A stretch of 6,420 nucleotides of DNA from Gammaproteobacteria bacterium. Lineage in GTDB: Bacteria; Pseudomonadota; Gammaproteobacteria; Steroidobacterales; Steroidobacteraceae. Location of the stretch: the NCBI GenBank assembly GCA_010031985.1, contig RGYP01000107.1:1-6420 (forward strand). The letters are read 5' to 3'. Shown here piece by piece: positions 1-6,410 of this stretch. A program made the translations under genes and the position numbers. The number at the start of each line of letters is the position of its first letter. The stretch's first letter is position 1. Under the pieces are notes generated by a model. The model searched no databases and was not told the origin of the DNA. It worked only from the letters and a program-made list of their open reading frames with translations.

Positions 1-1051
1 TTCCGCGTCGACCGCTGGTGCTGCCCCGAGAACCCGCCGAGGCGTGACGTGCCTTGGCGAAGGGCAGCGTGTCTAGCAAACCCGGCAACTCGGTGGCGAT
101 GGCGTCGAGCACCTCCTCGCCGAGTGTCAGGTGCTCGGGGTCGGGCATGGCCGGTTCCTGTTGCGCTTCTTCCGCGCTTTGCGGCTGCGCGGGTGGCGCT
201 TCCGGCGGCGATTCCTCTGGCGGTGGCTGCGCGGCGGCAGGCGTCCGCGTCGCCCTCGGCGCGATCACGAATCGGAGGGCGGTCTCCAGATCTTCGCTCT
301 CGACACGCTCGCGCAAGCCGAGTGCAGCGCTCGCCCGTGCGGCGAGTACGGCAAAGAAATCAGCTCGATGACCCTGTACGCCTAGCGCTTCGGCCGCTGC
401 GGCGAGTTCGCCGATTTGCCGTTCGGAGATGATGATCTGCGGCAGGCTTTCACGTGCCGCCGCCACGAGTTCGCGCAGGATCTCGAGTTCCTCGGACCAC
501 GCGGGCTCGGTACTGCCGAGATGGCGGGCGATGATCTTGGCGCGGACGTTGGCGTCCGAGAGTTTCGGTAGTTGAACGATCAGCCCGAGGCGATCAATGA
601 AATGGGTGCGTGGCGCCCCCTCGGCGGGGTCATAGCCCGCAAGCGTCACGAATCGGCAGTCGATGAGGCGACTTAGGCCCTCGCGCTCGATCCGCAACCT
701 GCCCTCATCGAGTACGGCAAGCAGCGGATTGGTGGTTGCCTCGGGCAAAAGATTGAGCGACTCGAGCACCAACGCGCCGCCTTGTGAGCGTTCCAACGCA
801 CCGCGACGCAGTACACGCTCGCCGCGCGCGAGCGTCGCTTCGAGATCGAGCCCTCCGACCAAGGCTTCTTCGTCGGCGGCCGGCGGCAACTCGACGATTG
901 CCTGATCCGGGCAGAGTTGCTTGTAGCCCTCGATGAGCGCGCTTTTGCCGCTGCCCGCAGGCGCAGCGAAGGCGAGACCCCGCAGGCGCGGCTCGACGGC
1001 GAGCAGCAACAATGCAAGCCGCGGCGCATCGAGACCGACCAGGGCCGGCAG
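1..1051 (-). CDS. bchD: Magnesium chelatase subunit D (BchD), N-terminal part, runs off left edge
   Basis: Platform subunit of Mg-chelatase: it forms the AAA+ double ring with BchI and links it to BchH in the cytoplasm. The minus-strand frame is open from about 1105 to base 1. Counting from the proposed CTG at 1051, about 350 residues are present. They show an AAA+ module with P-loop-like APAGSGKS (residues 30-37), a degenerate Walker B LVLES (94-98), a sensor-1-like LAGYDPAEG (137-145) and FIDRLG (151-156), matching the DRFG of BchI. A proline/glutamate-rich linker follows (about 271-303, bases 143-241), then a basic, Ser/Gly-rich stretch. This order is typical of BchD before its C-terminal von Willebrand A domain, which lies outside. 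It follows bchI by 14 bases, so the two are probably co-transcribed. No ATG, GTG or TTG fits the start: CTG 1051 has AGGA 8 bases upstream and gives an N-terminus of family-like length. CTG 1069, overlapping the bchI stop, and TTG 1012 are alternatives. Identity is secure; the start is not. Confidence 0.93.
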   Translation of the reverse strand, partial: MPALVGLDAPRLALLLLAVEPRLRGLAFAAPAGSGKSALIEGYKQLCPDQAIVELPPAADEEALVGGLDLEATLARGERVLRRGALERSQGGALVLESLNLLPEATTNPLLAVLDEGRLRIEREGLSRLIDCRFVTLAGYDPAEGAPRTHFIDRLGLIVQLPKLSDANVRAKIIARHLGSTEPAWSEELEILRELVAAARESLPQIIISERQIGELAAAAEALGVQGHRADFFAVLAARASAALGLRERVESEDLETALRFVIAPRATRTPAAAQPPPEESPPEAPPAQPQSAEEAQQEPAMPDPEHLTLGEEVLDAIATELPGLLDTLPFAKARHASAGSRGSTSGRRG

Positions 1052-1059
1052 CGGTAGCG

Positions 1060-1063
1060 TCCT
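1060..1063 (-). promoter_or_regulatory. Likely ribosome binding site of bchD
   Basis: On the minus strand AGGA (within AGCAGGA) lies just after the bchI stop TGA and 8 bases before CTG 1051. It is the only purine-rich Shine-Dalgarno-like element near the beginning of the BchD-like reading frame, so it favours the CTG at 1051 as the start. Its position beside the bchI stop fits translational coupling of bchD to bchI. The match is short and the call is an inference. Confidence 0.45.
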
Positions 1064-1065
1064 GC

Positions 1066-2097
1066 TCAGGCGAGCGCCTCGGCGAGCACGCGCTGTACCC
1101 GTTCGTCATCGGCGGTGGTTTCAAGCGGATCTTTGCGCAGGCGATGCGCGAGGGCGAGCGGTGCCACTTTGGCGACGTGCTCGCGTCCGGCCTCGGCGGA
1201 TTGTTGCAGGGCCGCGAGCGCCACCGCGGCGCGGCATACGGCGAGCTCGCCGCGATGGCCGTCGATCGCCAGTCGATCGCAAAGCGTTGCGGCGAGAGCG
1301 AGCCCCTCAGCGCTCAGCGTGACCTTGGATCGCAACTCGATCGCGGCCTGCAGTTGCTTGCGCAGCTTGGTTTGGGATCGTGTGAATTTTTTGATGAACG
1401 CGGTGGCGTCGGCCTCGAAGGCGAGCCGGCGCTGCACGACTTCGACGCGTTGCGTGACGTCGCGCAGGGTGCGAATCCGCGCATGCAGCCCGAAGCGATC
1501 GAGCAACTGCGGACGCAGCTCGCCTTCTTCGGGGTTCCCGGAGCCGACGAGTACGAAGCGGGCAGGGTGACGGATACTGAGTCCTTCGCGCTCGACAACG
1601 TTGACGCCGCTTGCGGCCACGTCCAGCAACAGATCGACGAGGTGGTCCTCGAGCAGGTTGACCTCGTCGATGTAAAGAAAACCGCGATTCGCGGCGGCGA
1701 GCAACCCCGGCGAGAACGCTTGTACGCCTTCGATCAGTGCGCGCTCGATGTCGACCGAGCCTGCGACGCGATCTTCGGTGGCGCCCAAGGGCAAGTCGAC
1801 GACCGGGACCGCGCGCTTGATCGATTTCTTCGGAGCGCGCGCTGCGCGATCGCTGCAATGCGGGCAGAGCGTCGAGGGCGTGGCCGGGTCGCACTGGTAG
1901 GGACAACCCTCGACCACCATCATCGGTGGCAGCAGATCGGCGAGGGCGCGAACGGCGGTGCTTTTGGCCGTGCCGCGATGGCCGGTGATGAGCACGCCGC
2001 CGATCGCCGGATCGATCACGGCGAGCATGATCGCGAGCTTGAGTTCTTCCTGGCCGACGATGGCCGTGAACGGGAACTGGTTAACCGCGGGCGGCAA
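1066..2097 (-). CDS. bchI: Magnesium chelatase ATPase subunit I (BchI), TTG start
   Basis: AAA+ ATPase that powers Mg2+ insertion into protoporphyrin IX with BchD and BchH. From the TTG at 2097 it is 343 residues, close to the usual 330-350. Visible motifs: the N-terminal FPFTAIVGQEELKLA region, Walker A GHRGTAKS (residues 39-46), the ATEDRVAGS(V)DIERAL insertion typical of the family, Walker B FLYIDE (140-145), sensor-1 GSGNPEEG (185-192) and arginine-finger LLDRFGLH (198-205). Four cysteines (65, 69, 78, 81) form a CPxxC...CxxC pattern in the insertion after Walker A. The open frame extends to an ATG at 2190, but those 31 extra Arg/Cys-rich residues do not resemble a BchI N-terminus. The ATG would also lie only a base or two from the predicted transcription start, whereas the TTG has GGAGAG 5 bases upstream. 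It is first in a bchI-bchD unit and divergent from bchH. Intact, with no sign of decay. Confidence 0.96.
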   Translation of the reverse strand: MPPAVNQFPFTAIVGQEELKLAIMLAVIDPAIGGVLITGHRGTAKSTAVRALADLLPPMMVVEGCPYQCDPATPSTLCPHCSDRAARAPKKSIKRAVPVVDLPLGATEDRVAGSVDIERALIEGVQAFSPGLLAAANRGFLYIDEVNLLEDHLVDLLLDVAASGVNVVEREGLSIRHPARFVLVGSGNPEEGELRPQLLDRFGLHARIRTLRDVTQRVEVVQRRLAFEADATAFIKKFTRSQTKLRKQLQAAIELRSKVTLSAEGLALAATLCDRLAIDGHRGELAVCRAAVALAALQQSAEAGREHVAKVAPLALAHRLRKDPLETTADDERVQRVLAEALA

Positions 2098-2102
2098 ATC
2101 TG

Positions 2103-2108
2103 CTCTCC
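2103..2108 (-). promoter_or_regulatory. Ribosome binding site deciding the bchI start
   Basis: GGAGAG on the minus strand, 5 bases before TTG 2097, is a strong Shine-Dalgarno element at normal spacing. No comparable element precedes the upstream in-frame ATG at 2190. Together with the family-like protein length from the TTG, this makes 2097 the preferred start and leaves an untranslated leader of roughly 95 bases. Confidence 0.7.
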
Positions 2109-2160
2109 AACCATCGAACGGCCGCTTCCCGCAGGCCGGACGGCAACGAACTTCTGAACC

Positions 2161-2190
2161 TTGCGGTACGGCGTCCCTGCTCCGTACCAT
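2161..2190 (+). promoter_or_regulatory. Possible weak promoter for bchH
   Basis: On the plus strand TTGCGG (2161-2166) and TACCAT (2185-2190) sit 18 bases apart. They match -35 and -10 consensus at three and four of six positions. Transcription would start near 2197, inside the PpsR/CrtJ-type palindrome, with a leader of about 53 bases before ATG 2250. The match is weak. Activator-dependent or other promoter placements between 2160 and 2235 are equally possible; some bchH promoter must exist here because the upstream genes point away. Confidence 0.25.
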
Positions 2191-2194
2191 TTAG

Positions 2195-2212
2195 TGTCAA
2201 CATACCAATACA
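2195..2212. promoter_or_regulatory. PpsR/CrtJ-type operator (TGT-N12-ACA)
   Basis: The sequence reads TGT, twelve bases, ACA: TGTCAACATACCAATACA. This is the exact established binding pattern of PpsR/CrtJ, the redox-responsive repressor of bch, crt and puc genes in purple bacteria. It lies in the divergent region between two bacteriochlorophyll genes, covering the predicted -10 and part of the spacer of the bchI promoter and the predicted start of transcription for bchH. One bound regulator could therefore repress both directions under oxygen. The six defined bases alone could occur by chance; the location makes the call likely. The regulator gene itself is not in the window. Confidence 0.75.
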
Positions 2213-2226
2213 CATCCGAGTGTCAA
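2199..2226 (-). promoter_or_regulatory. Predicted sigma-70 promoter for bchI-bchD
   Basis: On the minus strand a perfect TTGACA -35 hexamer (2226-2221) is followed after 16 bases by TATGTT (2204-2199), which matches the -10 consensus at four of six positions. Transcription would begin near 2192, leaving about 95 bases before the TTG start of bchI. The -10 and spacer lie within the TGT-N12-ACA palindrome, which fits repression by occlusion. Confidence 0.6.
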
Positions 2227-2249
2227 CTCGAAGATGTCCTGGGGCCGCC

Positions 2250-5200
2250 ATGATCGACATCACCTTCGTCGTCGGAATAGAGCGCTTCAACGCCGGGGCT
2301 TGGAACGAGGTCGAGCGGCAGCTTGCCGCCGAGGGCGTTGCGGTTCGCTTGCGGCGGTTCAACGATGCGCACGTCGATCGCGATGATGCTGCGCTCGCCG
2401 AGGCCATCGCCAGTTCCGAGGTCGTGTTCATGAGCCTGATCAATCTGCGCTCGCAGGCCGACTGGCTTGCGGCGCGGCTGGCGGACTCCAAAGCTACCGC
2501 GGTATTCGCCTACGAGAGCATGCCCGAGGTGATGGCGCTCACGCGCGTGCTCGAGCATCGCTTCAAGGAGCGCAAGAGCGAGGCGCCGAAGATCATCAAA
2601 GTTTTGATGCGACTCATGACGCGCGGTCGTGACGAGGATGCGCTCTACACCTACACCAAGCTCGTCAAGGTCGCGGCGAAAATGCTGCCGCTGATTCCGA
2701 AGAAAATGGCAGGGTTTCGTGCGTGGCTCGGCGTCAACCTTTATTGGAATCAGCCCGATGCCTCGAACATCACGCAGATGGTCAAGCTCATCCTGCGCGA
2801 TGTGTGCGGACAAGCGCTCGAGGTCGCGCCGGTTGCGGTGATCCCCACCATGGGCTGCTTCGATGCGCGCAGCGGTTCGTTGTTCGCGACGCCCGATGAA
2901 TATTTGAAGTGGGCGAGTCGCCACGGTCACTACAAGAAGGGTCAGCCGCTGATCGCGGTGCTCGGCATGCGCAAGCACGTCGTGCAAAGGCTCGGCTATT
3001 TGGCTGAGCTGTTGCAGGCGCTCGAAGCGCGCGGCTTCGCGACGCTGCCGATCTTCGTCTCGGGTATCGAAGCGCACGTGGCGGTGCGGGAGTGGCTCGC
3101 GGACCTGCCGATCGATGCGTTCGTGTCGACCATGGGATTCTCGGTCGTCGGCGGACCGGCCTCGTCCACGAAGCCAGGTCATTACCACGAGACCGCCGCG
3201 GACTTGCTCGCCAAGCTCGACGTGCCCTATCTGGTCGCACAACCTTTGTTGATGCAGGAAGAGTCCGAGTGGCACGAGCGCGGCGTGCACTCGATGCAGG
3301 CGGTCGTGATGTACGACTTGCCCGAGATGGATGGTGCGGCGAGCACCGTGGCGCTCGGTGCGATCAAAGAAGGGGAACTGGTCGCGGTGGCCGATCGCAT
3401 CGAGCGAGCGGTCGACCAGGTCGAGGGCTGGGTGCGCCTGCGCAAGCAGCGCGCCGCCGAGAAGCGCGTGGCCATCGTTCTCTACGACTTTCCGCCGGGT
3501 CTCGGCAAAGCGGCGACGGCCGCGCTGTTGGACGTTCCCGCCTCGGTCACGGCGCTGCTCAAGCGTCTGAAGGCCGAGGGCTATTCGATCGGTCGAGCGC
3601 CACTCGACACCGGCGATCTCATCTCGCGTCTCGAGGGCCTCGGTCGCGGCGAGAGTGCTCGCGCGGTAGCCGTGAGCGATTTTCGTCGCTGGCTGGGTGC
3701 GCGCGCCGCCGGGCGCATCGATGATTACTGGGGTAATGCGCCGGGCGACATCGCGCCTGCGGGGCGTGAGGCGATTCGTCTCGACGTGCTCGAATTCGGC
3801 AACGTGGTGATCGGTCTGCAGCCGCCGATGGGCGTTCCCGGCGATCCCATGAAACTCCTCTTCGATCGCAGCTTCACGCCGCATCATCAATATGCCGCGT
3901 TCTACTCTTGGCTGAAGCACGGCTTCAAAGCCGATGCCGTCATTCACGTCGGCATGCATGGCACGGCCGAGTGGATGCCCGGGCTGCAGGCGGCGTTGAC
4001 GGGCGATTGCTGGCCTGATCTGTTGCTTGGTGCGCTGCCGCATCTTTATCTCTATCCGCTCAACAATCCGGCAGAGGCAGCCATCGCGCGGCGACGTGGC
4101 TACGCGACGGTCATCAGTCATGCGATTCCGCCGTATGCGCGCGCCGGTCTCTACAAACAGCTCGCTCAGGCGCGCAGTCGGCTCGACGATCCGAGCGATG
4201 CACTCGATGGTGCCTTGCCCGAGCTCGTGCGCGAGCCCGCAGAGAGTGATGCGGCGTACCGCGAGCGCCTCACGCAACGACTCGATGAGCTCGAGGAGAG
4301 ACTGATCGTCGATGGCTTGCACGTATTCGGCAGTTCGCCCGAGCGACAGCGGGCAAGTGCTCTCGTCGACGCTGCAATGGACATTTCGCGTGGTGGCAGA
4401 ACAGGGCTGCGGCACCGCCTCGAGGCGCTCGGCTTGCCCGTCGCGCGGATGCGCGTATTGCGCGAGGCGCTCATCGAGCGCGCAATCTTTGCTCGCGAAG
4501 ATGCCGCGCGAATTTGGTTCGATATCGTCGGCACGAAAGCGCCCGATGACCTGGGGCACTATCTAGCCGAAGGGCGGGCGATCGTGGGCGGTCTCGGTCG
4601 CTGCAGCGAAGAACTCGATGCCGTCGTCCATGCGCTCGAAGGTGGGTATATCCGTCCCGCTTACGGTGCGGACCCGGTGCGCGCCGGGGCTGCAGCACTA
4701 CCGAGCGGGCGCAACATCCACGGCATCGACCCTTGGCGGCTGCCTACCGACGTCGCGCTCGAGCGTGGACGTCGCATGGCCGAACTGTTGCTCGAGCGGC
4801 ATCGTGTGGAGCACGGCGTGCTGCCACGTACCGTCGCGCAGGCGCTGTGGGCGATGGACACCATCAAGAGCGAAGGCGAGGGCCTCGGTGTGGTGCTGGC
4901 GCTCGTCGGTGCCGAGCCCGAGCGCGATGGTCAGGGCAAGATCTTCCGTTATGCACTGCAACCGCTTGCAGAACTCGGGCGTCCACGCATCGACGTGCTG
5001 CTCGACGTCTCGTCGATTTTCCGCGACACCTTTCAGATGAGTCTCGATCTGCTCGACGATCTTTTTCGCAGGGCGGCGCGGGCCGACGAGCCAGCCGATC
5101 AAAATTATCTGCGCGCCAACGCCGATGCCCTGATCGCGCAAGGACGATCGGTCGAAGAGGCGACGGCGCGCATCTTCACGCAGGCACCGGGTTTGTATGG

Positions 5201-5891
5201 TACCGGTGTCGATGAGGTCATCGAAGAAAGCCAGTGGGACGACAGCGATCAGCTCGCCGATCTCTATCAGCGCCGCAACGGTCACACGGCGGGGGGCGGT
5301 CGTAACGGCGCAGCGGCGCCCGAAGTGCTGCGCGGCCTGCTTGGGACGGTCGATCATGTGTTTCAGGCCATCGACTCGGTCGAGTACGGGCTCACCGACA
5401 TGACCCACTACTACGGACATAGCGGCGCGATGCAGCTCGCGGCGCAACGTGCCCGCGGTTCGACGGTATCGCTGTCCTATGCCGAGTCGTTCACCGGCGA
5501 GGTCAAGTTGAACGGCTCGCAGCAACTGTTGCAGATCGAGGCGCGTAGCAAACTGCTCAATCCCAAGTGGTACGAGGGCATGTTGGCGCATGGTCATAGC
5601 GGCGCCGCGGAGATCGGTAACCGTTTCACGCATCTTGTCGGTTGGGGTGCGCTCGGTACGGCCGAAGGCTGGATGTTCGAGAGTGCCGCACAGACCTTCG
5701 TCCTCGACGAGGCAATGCGCCGTCGGCTCGAGACCGCGAACCCGCAGGCGGCGCGCAACGTCATCGGTCGCCTGATCGAGGCCAACGGCCGCGGCATGTG
5801 GAAAGCCGACGAGGCGACGCTGCAGCGTTTGCAGGGTCTTTATTCCGACATTGAGGATCGGCTCGAAGGGGTGGGTGAAGCGGCCGCCTGA
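2250..5891 (+). CDS. bchH: Magnesium chelatase porphyrin-binding subunit H (BchH)
   Basis: Large catalytic subunit that binds protoporphyrin IX and receives Mg2+ while the BchI:BchD ATPase works on it. The 1213-residue length fits the family (about 1190-1330). The N-terminal part (about 1-160, starting MIDITFVVGIERFNAG) is the DUF3479-type domain of H subunits. The CobN/Mg-chelatase domain follows, with TMGCFD (200-205), YDFPPG, GMHGTAEWMPG (568-578, His570 and Glu574 in the conserved chelatase core), LNNPAEAAIARRRGYA (from 604), THYYGHSGAM (1052-1061) and SKLLNPKWYEGM (1100-1111). The last motifs are characteristic of BchH/ChlH rather than the cobalt chelatase CobN, and adjacent bchI and bchD agree. 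An upstream in-frame GTG at 2220 would add 10 residues, but it falls in the operator region and lacks a ribosome site, so ATG 2250 is preferred even though its own upstream GGGG is a poor Shine-Dalgarno. Transcribed divergently from bchI across a 152-base region with a PpsR/CrtJ-type operator. Uninterrupted. Confidence 0.97.
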   Translation: MIDITFVVGIERFNAGAWNEVERQLAAEGVAVRLRRFNDAHVDRDDAALAEAIASSEVVFMSLINLRSQADWLAARLADSKATAVFAYESMPEVMALTRVLEHRFKERKSEAPKIIKVLMRLMTRGRDEDALYTYTKLVKVAAKMLPLIPKKMAGFRAWLGVNLYWNQPDASNITQMVKLILRDVCGQALEVAPVAVIPTMGCFDARSGSLFATPDEYLKWASRHGHYKKGQPLIAVLGMRKHVVQRLGYLAELLQALEARGFATLPIFVSGIEAHVAVREWLADLPIDAFVSTMGFSVVGGPASSTKPGHYHETAADLLAKLDVPYLVAQPLLMQEESEWHERGVHSMQAVVMYDLPEMDGAASTVALGAIKEGELVAVADRIERAVDQVEGWVRLRKQRAAEKRVAIVLYDFPPGLGKAATAALLDVPASVTALLKRLKAEGYSIGRAPLDTGDLISRLEGLGRGESARAVAVSDFRRWLGARAAGRIDDYWGNAPGDIAPAGREAIRLDVLEFGNVVIGLQPPMGVPGDPMKLLFDRSFTPHHQYAAFYSWLKHGFKADAVIHVGMHGTAEWMPGLQAALTGDCWPDLLLGALPHLYLYPLNNPAEAAIARRRGYATVISHAIPPYARAGLYKQLAQARSRLDDPSDALDGALPELVREPAESDAAYRERLTQRLDELEERLIVDGLHVFGSSPERQRASALVDAAMDISRGGRTGLRHRLEALGLPVARMRVLREALIERAIFAREDAARIWFDIVGTKAPDDLGHYLAEGRAIVGGLGRCSEELDAVVHALEGGYIRPAYGADPVRAGAAALPSGRNIHGIDPWRLPTDVALERGRRMAELLLERHRVEHGVLPRTVAQALWAMDTIKSEGEGLGVVLALVGAEPERDGQGKIFRYALQPLAELGRPRIDVLLDVSSIFRDTFQMSLDLLDDLFRRAARADEPADQNYLRANADALIAQGRSVEEATARIFTQAPGLYGTGVDEVIEESQWDDSDQLADLYQRRNGHTAGGGRNGAAAPEVLRGLLGTVDHVFQAIDSVEYGLTDMTHYYGHSGAMQLAAQRARGSTVSLSYAESFTGEVKLNGSQQLLQIEARSKLLNPKWYEGMLAHGHSGAAEIGNRFTHLVGWGALGTAEGWMFESAAQTFVLDEAMRRRLETANPQAARNVIGRLIEANGRGMWKADEATLQRLQGLYSDIEDRLEGVGEAAA

Positions 5892-5960
5892 GGGGCGTCA
5901 TGACCCTGAATTAATAAGCAAGGCTTTCTATCAGCCTGGCTTTCGAATAGACTGCGCGGC
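5892..5960 (+). promoter_or_regulatory. bchH-marR intergenic region with short repeats, possible operator/promoter
   Basis: This 69-base gap contains an AT-rich patch (5909-5917). An inverted repeat AGGCT...AGCCT has its arms at 5921-5925 and 5933-5937 with a 7-base loop. A direct repeat GGCTTTC lies at 5922-5928 and 5938-5944. TATCAG (5929-5934) could serve as a -10 with CTGAAT (5907-5912 region) as a poor -35. No stable hairpin with a T-run is present, so I see no intrinsic terminator after bchH. The repeats immediately before a MarR gene could form an autoregulatory site; this is inference only. Confidence 0.35.
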
Positions 5961-6410
5961 ATGTCCAGCGACAACCCGCGGGGTCACCTCGCTTTTCTCA
6001 TCCACGACGTCGCCAAGCGGCTACGGCAGGAGTTCGGTCGGCGCGCCGCGCGGCTCGAGCTAACGCCTTCGCAGGCGCGCTGTCTCGTGTTTCTCGCGGT
6101 GCGGCCGGGTGCCAGTCTCAAGGCGCTCGCGGGTGCACTCGAGGTGCAGTCGATGTCCGTGTTGCGCGTGGTCGATGGTCTCGAGCAACGCAAGATGCTG
6201 CGCCGCGAGAGCGATCCCGCGGATCGCCGTGCACTGAAGATTTTCCTGACCAAGGCGGGCGAGGCCGGCGTCGAGCGCGTCTGGAGGACGCTGGACGAAA
6301 TCATTGCCGACGCCTGCGACGGTATGTCGCTTGGCGATCGAAAAACCTTGAAGAATTCATTGATGTCACTGTCGAGCGGCATGCAAGCCTTCGACCTCGA
6401 GGAGAAATGA
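5961..6410 (+). CDS. MarR-family winged-helix transcriptional regulator
   Basis: A 149-residue protein with the MarR layout: an N-terminal dimerisation helix (about 8-30), a helix-turn-helix (about 35-76, LTPSQARCLVFLA then the recognition helix VQSMSVLRVVDGLEQRKM) and a wing with the family signature DPADRRALKIFLTKAG (85-100). C-terminal helices complete the dimer interface. Family members are dimeric DNA-binding repressors, often relieved by small phenolic or lipophilic ligands or by oxidation, and often control adjacent efflux or catabolic genes. The ligand cannot be read from the sequence; the single cysteine (41) is not at the usual OhrR sensor position. ATG 5961 is the only ATG/GTG/TTG start after the in-frame stop at 5907, but it lacks a clear Shine-Dalgarno and could be translated from a very short leader. 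It lies 69 bases behind bchH on the same strand and overlaps the next gene's start, so it probably forms an operon with that gene. Confidence 0.9.
   Translation: MSSDNPRGHLAFLIHDVAKRLRQEFGRRAARLELTPSQARCLVFLAVRPGASLKALAGALEVQSMSVLRVVDGLEQRKMLRRESDPADRRALKIFLTKAGEAGVERVWRTLDEIIADACDGMSLGDRKTLKNSLMSLSSGMQAFDLEEK

Larger units (their letters stand above)
2194..2227. repeat. Direct repeat GTGTCAAC in the bchI/bchH control region
   Basis: The 8-mer GTGTCAAC occurs at 2194-2201 and again at 2220-2227, 26 bases apart start to start. The first copy is the left arm of the TGT-N12-ACA palindrome. The second has no matching ACA at the right distance, so it is at most a half-site. Read on the minus strand the second copy supplies the TTGACA -35 hexamer of the bchI promoter. 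The repeat could be an extra regulator contact, or it could simply be the -35 box resembling the operator arm. Confidence 0.6.

Noticed and set aside
54..371. Small plus-strand frames with Ser/Gly/Ala-rich products near the left edge
   Set aside because: They lie opposite the proline-rich linker of BchD. Their low-complexity composition comes from that repetitive codon usage.
673..1124. Minus-strand open frames of 118 and 139 codons starting at 1029 and 1124
   Set aside because: They are out of frame with the BchD-like translation that runs uninterrupted through the same bases, and give Arg/Cys-rich products without motifs. Their ATGs are not the start of bchD.
1012..2157. A 381-codon open frame on the plus strand, antisense to bchI
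   Set aside because: It mirrors bchI, whose Walker A, Walker B, sensor and arginine-finger motifs are all intact on the minus strand. The plus-strand product has no recognisable domain.
2223..4559. A 778-codon open frame on the minus strand, antisense to bchH
   Set aside because: The opposite strand encodes unmistakable BchH. The antisense translation is rich in Arg, His and Glu and shows no family motifs. Long antisense frames are expected opposite GC-rich genes with strong codon bias.
2220..5891. bchH identified as the cobalt chelatase gene cobN
   Set aside because: The families are related, but the DUF3479-like N-terminus, the HYYGHSGAM and LLNPKWYEGM motifs and the adjacent bchI and bchD specify the magnesium enzyme.
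5893..5907. Palindrome GTCATGAC with flanking G and C runs as a bchH terminator
   Set aside because: The perfect part is only 8 bases with no loop, the next pair outward mismatches, and no T-run follows, so it does not look like an intrinsic terminator.
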